A stretch of 64,000 bases of DNA from Pelmatolapia mariae (lineage: Eukaryota > Chordata > Actinopteri > Cichliformes > Cichlidae), in assembly GCF_036321145.2 (NCBI RefSeq), contig NC_086239.1, positions 15,347,001 to 15,411,000 on the forward strand. Reading direction: 5' to 3'. This document shows positions 1-10,300 of this stretch, one piece after another. Each line of letters opens with the position of its first letter. The stretch's first letter is position 1. Below the pieces are notes generated by a model that was not told the origin of the DNA, did no database searches, and saw nothing but the letters and a program-made list of their open reading frames with translations. A program made the position numbers and the translations under genes.

Positions 1-1298
1 CAGCCGCCCCAGTGAGAAAAAGTAGGAGTACAAGCGAGGAGGAAGAGGAAACAAAAGACATCCGCCACCACCTCAGCACACGACACAAACCTCCCGTAAG
101 CTCAGACGAAGAGGACAAACGCCCACACCAAAACGGAAGAAATGTGGAGGAAGCGGTTCACAAAGACCCGAAGAAAAAAAGCAAAGTTTCTCCGTCAAAA
201 AGCCAAGACAAACAAAAATCTGCCTCAACTCATAAACTGGATGGTGCGGAATCAGATGAACTCTGTGATTCTCCAAAGAGATCCAGCCCACGCAAGAAAA
301 GGCTGAAAAAAGGTGACGAGCAGGACGCGGAAAGCAAACGCTCCAGCGACGAGTCCGACTTTGAAACGAGGACGAAAAGGCTGACGAGGAACAGGATCAT
401 ATGCAAACGGCCTCGCGGAGACTCCTCGGCTTCGCAGAGCTCGGAGCAAGAGTACAAACCCAAGAGGAAGTCGAGGAGGAAACGCTCCACTGGCTCCTCG
501 GACCAGGAGTCGGATAATTCGGAAAATGCGCCGAACAGGCGGCTGAGCCTCCGAGCCCTGCCGAAAAAGAAATACATCAGTGACAACTCATTCTCTGAGG
601 AAGACTCTGCTTCTGCGAAGCCGGGCAGGCAGAGAACTGGCAACAGAACAGAGAGAGAATCTAGAGAAGACGGTTATAACACAAGAGTGTCTAACAGGAC
701 TTCCCCGAGTGAAACCAGGAATCGTGTGTCTTCCAAGAGAAAATGCATTTACACCTCAGACTCTGATGACGGGGATGAGGACAGAGAGAAAGAGCCAGTA
801 TCCAAGAGCAACAAAAACAGCAAGTCAGGCCCCTCAAAGTGCGCCAGAAAGGACGCCAAGCGCGGTAACGGCAATGAGCAGGACACCTCTTCCCACTCTG
901 ATTCCAGTGAGGAGGAGGAAGAGGAGAAGGAAGAGGAGGAGGAGGAGGAACGTCTTGGCCGTTCGACAAGGGGAAAGAAAAGCGCGAGGCAGCCGAAACG
1001 CAAACGAAAAGAAAGCTACAGCAGCAGCAAACACAGCTCGGACTCAGAAAGCGAGCAGTCGTCTTCAGCCTCTGAAAACTCTTTTGCCAGCTCAGGGTCC
1101 CACAGCAGTCCAAAGAGAAGCCGCACACGGTCGGGGATCGGCGAAAGGACTGCCAGTCGCCAGCTTAGGCAGCGCCGCCAGAGGTCCGCCTCGGAAGAGG
1201 AGGACAGCGACGAGTCGTACAGCAAACCGCGGAGGAAGACGCGGGTGAACACCCGAAACCGTGGGAAACGGACGGTTAAGTACAACGACAGCGAATGA
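1..1298 (+). CDS. C-terminal part of a Ser/Lys/Glu-rich nuclear-type protein (partial; possibly BRWD/PHIP family)
   Basis: An open frame enters from the left edge (codons in frame with base 3) and stops at TGA 1296-1298, giving about 430 residues with no intron, as expected of a last coding exon. The product is low complexity: alternating basic clusters (KRKRK, PRKKR), acidic serine runs (SSDESDF, SDSESEQSSS) and an unbroken Glu-rich block around residues 300-312. This is typical of disordered nuclear or chromatin proteins with nuclear localisation signals. No folded domain is visible. The end, TRNRGKRTVKYNDSE, resembles what I remember of the tail of BRWD1/BRWD3/PHIP bromodomain-WD proteins, but composition bias makes this weak. 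Other Ser/Lys-rich nuclear proteins remain possible. The bromodomains and WD repeats would lie outside the window. The coding call is solid; the family is tentative. Confidence 0.75.
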   Translation, partial: AAPVRKSRSTSEEEEETKDIRHHLSTRHKPPVSSDEEDKRPHQNGRNVEEAVHKDPKKKSKVSPSKSQDKQKSASTHKLDGAESDELCDSPKRSSPRKKRLKKGDEQDAESKRSSDESDFETRTKRLTRNRIICKRPRGDSSASQSSEQEYKPKRKSRRKRSTGSSDQESDNSENAPNRRLSLRALPKKKYISDNSFSEEDSASAKPGRQRTGNRTERESREDGYNTRVSNRTSPSETRNRVSSKRKCIYTSDSDDGDEDREKEPVSKSNKNSKSGPSKCARKDAKRGNGNEQDTSSHSDSSEEEEEEKEEEEEEERLGRSTRGKKSARQPKRKRKESYSSSKHSSDSESEQSSSASENSFASSGSHSSPKRSRTRSGIGERTASRQLRQRRQRSASEEEDSDESYSKPRRKTRVNTRNRGKRTVKYNDSE

Positions 1299-2590
1299 AG
1301 GACGTAGCTGCTGGAGGTTACAGGCTTTAGAGGGAAGACGAAGCCGGACGTTAACTGGAGAGCTTAAGACACTTGATTGGCCACCTTATGGTAGTAGCAC
1401 TGGAGTCCTCGAGAGAAAAATGCTGTGAATCTTTCATTCAGGGATATTTATATTTTCTATGAAAAAAAGATTAAAGGAAAATTAAAAAAAACAACAAAAA
1501 CATGTTTATAGATGTAATACAAACTCAAGCATTTGAACTGCTGGTTTTCACAAGGATGAAGAGCAAAACATCACTTCCCATACTGCGTGTGGTGATTTTT
1601 GCCAGCAAAAGGTTTGGCAGAGGCTATTCTGGGGAATCTTGTCAGCTTGGGTGCTAATCTAATATACCTCTGTTTAATCAAGCATACTGCTGGCTTGCAC
1701 TAAGATACACTGTAATGAGGTATTTCATACACTAGTTTTGCATTAGAAACTCAGGGGTCAACTAAGTTTACTGTAGTCTCAGACATGCAGTTTGGTTTTG
1801 TTTTTTTTTTTTTGGTTTATTTTGTCTTTTTTGAGCTAAGGTAAGGACAAGAAGCAATTCCAGGTTGGCAGATGTCCAAGCACATTTACTGGGACAAAAA
1901 CTAATCCAAGTTTAGACTTTTTGACTACAGCACTCCTTTGTAAATCCATATACTTAATGCTTGACTGTATTGTGAGTTGATATGAGCCAAATGAACTTCT
2001 TTTCCCCTTACATTTCTTCCTTTTTTCTTTTTTTTTTTTGTTTCTATTAGGTTTGTGTTGTATTCTAGTGAATCGGTGTAAATATGTGATTAAGAAATTG
2101 CCTGAACTTCTTGGTGATCGTTCAGTGGCAAAGAGTTTATTTAAATTTGAGCTATTTCCTTTTTTCTTTCTTTCTTTTTTTTTTTATACACATTAACTGC
2201 ATTGTCTTGCCATATGTCACAAATTGGTACCTTTTTTTTTCTTTTTCTTTTTTTTGCCAAGTACAAGTAACCAAAAGTACTTAATGCAAAATAATGTGAT
2301 TTCTCATATTGGGAAGACCTTTTATTGTTGTTCTGTGTTACCTTCTTTCAGTATTAAAGTCTTTTTTCCGGAGTTGACTTAAAACATTTTTTTTGCCAGT
2401 CATGATTTTGTTTTTGTTTATGGGGAGGTTTCTGAATACAGTCGCTTTATGACATTTTGCTTAATGTTTTTTCGTACTACACCTTTAATAAAAAGATTTC
2501 ACAGGAAGACTATTAATGCAATTTGTTCATGGAGTACAATGAATGAGTTATTCTTTCTCTTAATAAAGGCATCATTTCAAGGTGTAATCT
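1299..2590 (+). other. 3'UTR of the upstream Ser/Lys-rich gene
   Basis: This is AT-rich, noncoding sequence directly after the TGA, with many T-tracts and no open frame of note. Canonical AATAAA hexamers lie at 2487-2492 and 2562-2567. The second is followed by a GT-rich stretch from about 2580, as expected downstream of a cleavage site, so the transcript probably ends near 2580-2590. Confidence 0.6.
2562..2567 (+). promoter_or_regulatory. Polyadenylation signal AATAAA (distal)
   Basis: This is a canonical hexamer about 1.26 kb after the stop, with a GU-rich element just downstream. An alternative proximal AATAAA lies at 2487-2492, so two closely spaced 3' ends are possible. Confidence 0.55.
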
Positions 2591-2689
2591 GTCTTGGACT
2601 CGGTCTTATCCGTTGATTTCATTAAGACGCTCCATCTCTTTGCACTTCCTGTGCAAACAGATGAACTTCTAGGAATAGTTCAGGCTTTT

Positions 2690-3235
2690 TAAAGAACATT
2701 TAAAGCTGCTCTTTGGATGTTGGCTGCCTTTTGTTTTGATGATCCCACACTGCTTCAGTAAAGTTGGTATCTGGACTCTGGGGAGGCCAATGGTAGGTTT
2801 GCTTTCACATCGTTGGCTGCGTGTTCGGGTTCATAAGCCCGAAGATTTCCAGCACCACTGGCTGAAATGCAACCCCAAACCTTGACAGACCCCCCCCCCC
2901 CCCCCCCCCCCCCCCAAATTTAAATTTCAGATTTATTACTCCACCAAATCCTGCTGCCACTAATTTTCAGTCCAGTTCCTGAGTAATTTGGCTTCCCTCA
3001 GCCTTTTCTCTCTGCTTATCCTCTACTTCTTCAGTCTTTAAGTACACAATACACACCATGCTGAGATATGCCAAGTTTTCAGCTAATTGCTCTTGGGGAA
3101 TCACAATATTGGTGTGGAAATACTATTTTTATGGCTGTCAAACTGTGTTATCTTTGACATTTTTCATAAATAAGACAATTATGTTTTTGTGACATGCTGC
3201 TAGTGACAAAGGTGCGTATATCGGGGATGTCAAAC
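2690..3235. mobile_element. Degenerate DNA-transposon relic
   Basis: The text around 2735-2890 (a bird's-nest of transposase-like antisense codons, including GATCCCACACTGCTTCAG) and 3050-3230 resembles a mariner/Tc1-type repeat I remember as common in fish. It is interrupted by a 26-base C homopolymer. No open frame survives. Boundaries and family are approximate. Confidence 0.4.
2890..2915 (+). repeat. Poly-C tract (26 C)
   Basis: This is an uninterrupted cytosine homopolymer inside the transposon relic. Such tracts are length-unstable and error-prone in assembly, so the true length may differ. Confidence 0.9.
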
Positions 3236-3730
3236 TCATTTTACACTGATGGCCACTGTGACCTCACATAGACTGGACCAATGAAACTTCCCTTTCTGTC
3301 AGCGTGGAGAAGTTTAACCACACATTTAATCCCTGAGATCGTAATAAAAGAAAGTCCAGTTTCAACAGTATAACAGTACATAAATTCTGCTTCAGTAAAT
3401 GAAAGAAATCTCTCAGCACGACTCTTTGGACTTAAATAGTAAGAAATAAATGTGTAAAAATAATAGAAAAAATTCTGGCAGCCCATTGACCAGAGTCCTG
3501 TAAATATATAAAAAATCATTTTGTTAATTCACAGAAAACCTTTAAAAAAAGAGTAAGATTAAAACTCTAGACCTGTGAGCCAAGACATACCCTAACCGCC
3601 ACGCAACCGTGCTGCCTTATTTGTATTGTTTATATTCTAAGTGGGTGAAAAAAGATGCAATAATAAATAAATAAAACAAATAAGCTTTTGTTTTTATTTT
3701 ATTTTGAAGAGACTCAAAACCCCTCAATTC
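3236..3730. other. Intergenic, nothing recognised
   Basis: This is AT-rich sequence between the transposon relic and the MIPEP promoter. A 92-codon minus-strand frame at 3241-3519 has no recognisable homology, no splice context and ordinary AT-rich composition, so I do not call it a gene. Confidence 0.5.
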
Positions 3731-3737
3731 TCAATCG

Positions 3738-4232
3738 TACTGCGCAGTCGCGTGAGTGTGACGACATCGCGAACTAATTTTCGGTAGCTCATCGCACTTT
3801 CGCCAAAAATGAAATGAAATTTCAGATAATGAAATTTTAGATAACGCTGTTTTGTTTAAATGCAGTTTATTTGAACTTATAAAAACAAAGAGTTTGTCGT
3901 TTTAATTTTTTTTAAATAACGGGACCGGAAGCCCGATTTTTTTTTTTTTAGCGAAAATACAAGTGGCAACAGTTACGGAGATTCGCTTTCATTATCCAGT
4001 GAGCTAACATGTGAGCAGTTCAATGGAACAGGTAAGCTTTATACGTCAAAGAAAGTCCGTTTTAATTATCCTGAAAAAGAAAGGTCTAAAATAAACTGAC
4101 CTAGCTTTGTTTACATTTCCGGCTTTTGCAGCTAGGCTGACGTACAAACTAAAGTCGAGCATGCCCTCTGCCAATCACTGTCAGCACTCTTAGCCTCAGA
4201 ATCAACAGACACAAAAGACAGTTTTGTACAAC
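3738..4232 (+). promoter_or_regulatory. Probable MIPEP promoter and 5' leader
   Basis: CpG density rises here against an AT-rich background. TGCGCAGTCGCG at 3741-3752 approximates an NRF1 palindrome. CCGGAAG at 3925-3931 and TTTCCGG at 4116-4122 are ETS/GABP (NRF-2) cores in opposite orientations. NRF1 and GABP sites are characteristic of nuclear genes for mitochondrial proteins, which fits the MIPEP start at 4233. A good donor (ACAG/GTAAGC, exon end 4031) and an acceptor (TTTTGCAG, exon start 4131) suggest an optional spliced leader. Transcription start is not determined. Confidence 0.5.
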
Positions 4233-4379
4233 ATGTCAGCGTGCAGGAGGATGCTTTACCTGGTAAAGCACAGGAGCCTGTTGACGCATGTCCGGAGAAA
4301 TCTCACTACATGGTCTCCCGTTGGAGCTGCTTTCAATGCCAGACCTCACAGAAAACTGGACCTGTTTCAGAAAAATGTG
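4233..4379 (+). CDS. mipep: MIPEP coding exon 1: mitochondrial presequence
   Basis: There are 49 codons from ATG 4233. The start MSACRRMLYLVKHRSLL continues with VRRNLTT and then WSPVGAAFNARPHRKLDLF, where similarity to human MIPEP begins. The first 30 residues carry many Arg, Lys and His and no Asp or Glu, fitting an amphipathic matrix-targeting signal. The ATG is the first in this frame and gives the expected length. Confidence 0.88.
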
Positions 4380-7300
4380 GTTTGTACTTTAAAAATTTAA
4401 AAAAAAAAAAAAAAACAACTTGCAAAACTGGCAGAATAACATTTACAGTATGTAGGTAAGTCTTGCTTTAGTTGTTGGTGATAACTGTGTGTTTCTGTGT
4501 GGTTGCAGGGTTTGTTTGGAGTGCCAGAGCTGAGCTGTCCCGCAGGCTTTCAGGTGGCCACAGAGACAGCTCTGAAGAACACGGAGCGTCTAGTGGAGAA
4601 AGCCTGTTCTTCTTACCCAGGAGTTCAGACAGTCCAGTGCTTTGACCAGCTCTCAGATGAACTGTGTAAAGTGGCCGATCTGGTGAGTTCTACACACAAA
4701 AGTGTGCTAAACCTTTGTAGCAAAAGTGTAAATAGGGTTATTTTATTCCCCACATAGCTAAGACCAGCCCTACTGACTAACAACTGGCCTGTATGTGTAA
4801 ATAGACTGCGGAGTCCTAGCCTGACACTTAGCCAGAGGTTGTTTGGTTTCCCCAAAGTCACGGCAATCCTCCTGGCACTTAAAAGCGTACACTATGTTAC
4901 TCTGTTTGTGCCAGGGGTCCTGATCCTTGGGGTGGACCAATCTTAGGCGTAGCTTTTTTGTGTGTTTCGAAAGCCAAAGAGTCGTGATATTTTGAGACAG
5001 TGCGTCTCAGCTGTTTCAGTACTCTTGACACAAGGGATCAGAAGTGGTTTTTGCTTAAGCAGCAGTTGTGTCCCTGGCTGCTGTGTCTGTGGGGATGGTG
5101 TTCACTCTGTTTGTGCTCCAGTGGATGATGAGAGTCAAACCTTAAATACTGACCCATATGTGTTGGTTTATGATCAACACAACAACTTTTAAATGTCCCT
5201 CATTACTGATGGAAATCTTTTTCATATCCTCCTTGTTGAATTTGATGTGTTGGTCCACCGCGTTAATGTGATCAGTGAATTGTTATGTCCTGAGATTTGA
5301 TTTTCACCGAGGTGCCATCCACATACCTGAACCTGACTCTGTGGTGTTCCAGGGTAGGATAAGAGAGCCCTCTTTTCCACTTCCTCTATATACAGATTGG
5401 CCACAGTGGGTGAAAGTGGGGAATCCACAGTGTACCTATGTTTCTGGCCGTGGACCTTTTATGTGAAGACTAAAGAAGTCACTCGAATGAGTGACAAAAC
5501 ATTTCTCCCACTGAAAATGCAAAGTCCAAAAAAAGACCATTGTTTTAACCTCAACCTCCTAAAATTACATATGAGCAGAGATTGCTTGTTTTCTTGACAA
5601 TCTTGTCAATAATAATCATTCTCCCTGTGAACAGGCAGACTTTATAAAAGTAGCTCACCCCGATCCAGCTTTCCGCGAGGCTGCTGAGAAGACCTGCATC
5701 GAGATCGGCACAGTCGTGGAGAAGTAAGAAGCGACCTATACTCAGATCTCGCCTTCACAAATGTCGTTCATAGCTGCACAACACCAAGAACATGTTTTTA
5801 TACGCTGTCTCCAACGGTATGATACAGGTCATTTATGCTTCAGTTTGTCCCCATGACAGATGTTGATGGTTTTTATGTTTCAGACTGAACACTAATGTTG
5901 AGTTATGCAAGAGCCTGAAGAATTTGCTGGACAACCCGGACATCGTGGCTCAGCTGGATCCCGATACAAGGTAATCTTACCTGGTTTTGTATCTGACCTG
6001 ATTTATCCTTCATCTCGTTATGAGATTATCTGATTGTTTATTTTGGCCTGTTGTGGCTTTTGTTAATGTTTGCCTCTGCAGGCGAGTGGCAGACCTGTTC
6101 ATGTTCGACTTTGAAATCAGTGGAATTCATCTAGATGACACGCTGGTGCGTTTTTATTAATGGAGTTAAACACACGATGTAGGAAACAATACCTGAAGGC
6201 AACATAACGGTGATTGTGCTCGGTGCTTTTTAACCCTGCAGAGGAAAGAAGCGGTTACTCTTCACGTGAAGCTGCTGGATCTAAACAACGAGTTCCTGGT
6301 CGGCTCCCACATGCCGAACAGGATCGCCAGGTCTGCGATTCCCGAGCACCTACATCTGCACTTTGCAACAGAAGGAAGCTTCATTCAAATCGGGGGACTG
6401 CATGCAGATTCCCCCAATGACTTGGTATGCATTTACTGTGGCTTAGCAAACGTTTCTCTCTTCTGCCCAGAAGGTGGCGCCACTGCCACGTCTCAGCGCA
6501 CAACATAGGATTTGGGTACTGGTTATGAGAAACACTAAACCTGTTAGAGCTCAAATTTTCAGTCAAGCAGCTGTTGTTGCTTTTTTGTTTGTTTGTTTTT
6601 ATCATATTTAATTTAATTTTAATCTATTTTTATACTGGATAGCAGTATGAAATAGTTTTAAAAAATTAGACCTGCAAACTTAAAATGACTTTCTGACAGT
6701 TGTGTTGTACCATTGTTGAATTTAAGCATGCTAAACTATTTTCTTTAAGCTTGAGATGAAAGAGTACAAAGAAAGGGGGGAAAAAAATGGAAGCACATTT
6801 TAACATTTTCTGTTTGAAAACAGAGTTACTGTTTTATCTAGTCGTCTACCTCTGACCCTGCAAAAATCAGCAGCCTAGTTGATATGCTATTTTAACAATA
6901 CTAGATTTTGTCATTAATTTTTCTCTCCCCTTCTTCCTCTTCCACTTGTGTAGGTGCGAGAAATTGCCTACAGGATTTATCTCTATCCCAACGCAGAGCT
7001 GATGGGATGTTTGAAAGAGCTGCTGAAATGCAGATACAAACTGGCCACGCTGGTGGGCTACGAGTCCTACGGACACAGAGCCCTAAAGGGAACAATGGCC
7101 AAAACCCCAGGTTACTACACCTCTCTGGGGTTTTTTCTCACAGTCGGGACATTTTCATTATTCAGCACTGTCAGTATTTTGTGCCTTTGAGAACTATTCT
7201 CGGGAGGTTTACATGCTGGATTTTTGTTCTTATCCCTCTTTGCAGAGACCGTGATGAGCTTTCTTCAGCTGTTAACAGACAAGCTGTCAGACAGGTACAG

Positions 7301-10300
7301 TTTTCCATGTTTTTCATAATAAAAATCCACTGATCAGCTATTTCAGTTTGGCAGGTTGAATCTTCAGCACGAGCTGATTTACGTTTTTGTTGCCTTTGGT
7401 GTAAAGGCTTCATTAAATCGGTGCTTCCCCTCGAGGTTAACCATGAGTTATTAGGCTATTTAAGATGTTTCCCAAAGATCCACAATTACTGAAACGAGTG
7501 ACCCTTTAATTTGTTTTGTCATACATGCGAATATGAGTTTGATCATTTCCACAATGATTCATGTTCAGAAAGTCTTTGTGTTCCTCTTTTTGTGTGGGAT
7601 GTATTCTCTGTGTGCTTAGATTTCTTCAAACAGTCCAAAAATATGCAATTCAGGTGGACTGGGAGACTCTAAATTACCCACAGGTATGAATGTGAGCCTG
7701 TTAGCCTGGCAGCCTGTCCAGGGTGTTTCCCTGCCTTCAGCCAAATGCATGCTGGGATTGGCTCTGGCCCCTGTTGACCCTGAGTAGAGATAGGTGGGTA
7801 GAAAGGAGGAATGAACGCCTCGAGTCATCACGCTAATAACTTGTTTGGTGCTTCTCTTTCAGAACAGCAAAAGACTTTAAGATGATGAGAGACATGAAGA
7901 AGAAACTCAGCCCTCGACATTCTGTGGGTGATTTTTAGTTTTTTAATGTGCAAGAATATTTTTGCCCACTACACAACATTACACTCACTATTACACATTT
8001 CCCTCTATGCTGTTATGCCTTAAAGCAATTAATACTGATTACACGATATTATATTTGAACTCCTGTAAGTTCATTCTGATTTAGAGTTACGATGAGTTCT
8101 GTGTTTTCTAACAGGAGCTCATGCCCTGGGATCATCCATACCTCAGCGGTGTCTTGCGTGCTGAAAGGTGAGTATTTAGCTTTTATGAAACATATTTTTC
8201 AGCTTGCTGTCACTTGATAGTCATTCACATGTTTGTAATTCCATATTGCTTCACAGCGGCAGCTCTTATTACGTCCCACTTCTTTATCAAGTGTCGCTTT
8301 TTACAAAAGGTGTTAGGAGAGACGCATGGGAGTAAACTTCAGGTCTGATTTTCGGTCTAATCGACCTCCTTTTTTTTTTTTTTTTTTTTTTTTTTAAACC
8401 CAGTGGCTTCTTATGACTTGATGATCTAATCAGCCAATCACATGGCAGCTACTCACTGCAATCAGGCATGTAGACACGGTCATGATGAGCATCAGAATGG
8501 GAAAGAAGGAGGATTTAACAACATTGTTGGCTGTTGGTGTCAGATGGGCTACTCTCAAAAACGCTAAAGTTGAACATGGCGATGACTTTACTATACTCAA
8601 GTGACCCCCACAGTCATCAGATCTCAATGCAGTACCCAGTATCAGCAAGCCAGATGTAACTAAATGAAAACAAATGAAGTTGGACTAAAAATAAAGACTT
8701 GGAATTGTATTAAAAAAACAGGTGAGGTTCAAATGCATCGATGCGTGATAGAAAGCATGTGCTAGCAAACCGTCCTGGATGTCACCCATGACGTGGAACA
8801 ATGTGTTCCACAGTTGACTCGCACTTGAATAAACCGTGGTCGTCTTTGGCATTCAGCAAATTCAAGGAGCCATAAGTTTCACTTTTATTAGTTTTTCTTT
8901 TCACTTTCCTTAACATTTAGTGTTTTATACACTATATACAATACATTTTTAGACAATTAAAGAAAAAAGCCAGATATACAAATGCGATACAAATTAAAAG
9001 TCGTCTATGGAAGCACATTTTTCAGATGGTTTAGAGAAATCATAAATGTGAAATAAAAATAATTTCACATTTCAGACTTTAAAGGGTTAATGAGCTGTAC
9101 TTTACAGAGCAGAGGCTAATTATATGTTGAGTCACATGTTCTGGGGAGGCATTAGGTAACTCTTTTTTGCAGACATTAGTGATCTGTCATGTGTTCTTTG
9201 AACTTAAGCAGCTACTAAGTTTTCTTGAAGCTTGGACTTGATGAGTCTTTACAGATTTTCTGAGGAGGAGTGGGGTCTGTGCTCTCCTTCCTCATGCTGC
9301 CAGTCCTCTGGGAGAGGACTGATAGTTGACAGGACTGGTCCATCCATCCTCTTCCGTTTATCCTTGTCAGGGTCATGGGGTGGGGGTAGAGGCTATCCCA
9401 GCTACCATAGGGCGAGAGGCAGGGCACACCATGGATAGCTCGCCAGCCTGACCCAGGGCTAACACAGAGAGACAGACAATCATTCGCACTCACGTTCACA
9501 ACTATGGACAATTTAGAATGACAGGTTAACCTAACAGCACTAAGCGCATGTCTTTGGACTGAGGGAGGAAGCCGGAGTACCCGGAGAGAAACCACGCAAT
9601 GACAGGGAGCCACCATGCTGCCTAAAAAATGATGTGGCATTTTTAAAAAAAAAGAAAAAGAAAGAAAAGCCCTTTTGAATTGGTGTATGACGGCGAGGAA
9701 AGGTCAGAATAGCCAAGATCCCAAATTTAAGATTTAAGTCCTCACAAAGACGGTCATACAAGTACACTCTTACACGCTCACATTATGTTAATTCCTCCCA
9801 CTGAGGCTCTTTAGTCACAATCGCAGGCTTTTTTTTTTCTCTCAGTCACTCATTTTCTTTTTATCGGTGCTTTTCCAGCAGGACCAGCTTGAACCGGTGT
9901 GTGTTCAGACCCTACTGAAACAGGGACTAGAGCGTGTGTGTGGTAAACACAGCTAGTAGCTGTGTTCAGCAGTGGCCTGTTATTCATCACTGATAATATA
10001 TGGATGTGGTGTTCTAGCTAAACAACCGTTTTGGCTCGGTGGTCTTTATCTTTGATGCCTTATAAGCAGCATGAATGAAAGGAGCCATTTTAAGCATGGG
10101 TGGCCCCAGGAGAGAGACGGCCTCGCCAAACCTGAGCCCTGGCACTGTGGTGGCTTTGCCCTGCCAGCTGAGCTCACATATGAGTAATAGTCAGGATCCC
10201 TTTTCTTTTTTTCTTAGCTAGTCAAGTGAGCAACCTGCAGCTAAACGTATAGAGAAATATGTCCTGGTTCAAAGCGGGCAGGCGTTGCCATTCTTTGTTC

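Noticed and set aside
73..1285. Multiple open frames on the minus strand and a second plus frame (580-1248)
   Set aside because: They overlap the Ser/Lys/Glu-rich tail and reflect its biased codons (Ser/Glu codons reversed give Phe/Leu/Ser). Only the frame ending at 1298 has sensible composition and a following 3'UTR.
9215..9640. 141-codon minus-strand frame
   Set aside because: It lies across a high-copy interspersed fish repeat; not a gene.
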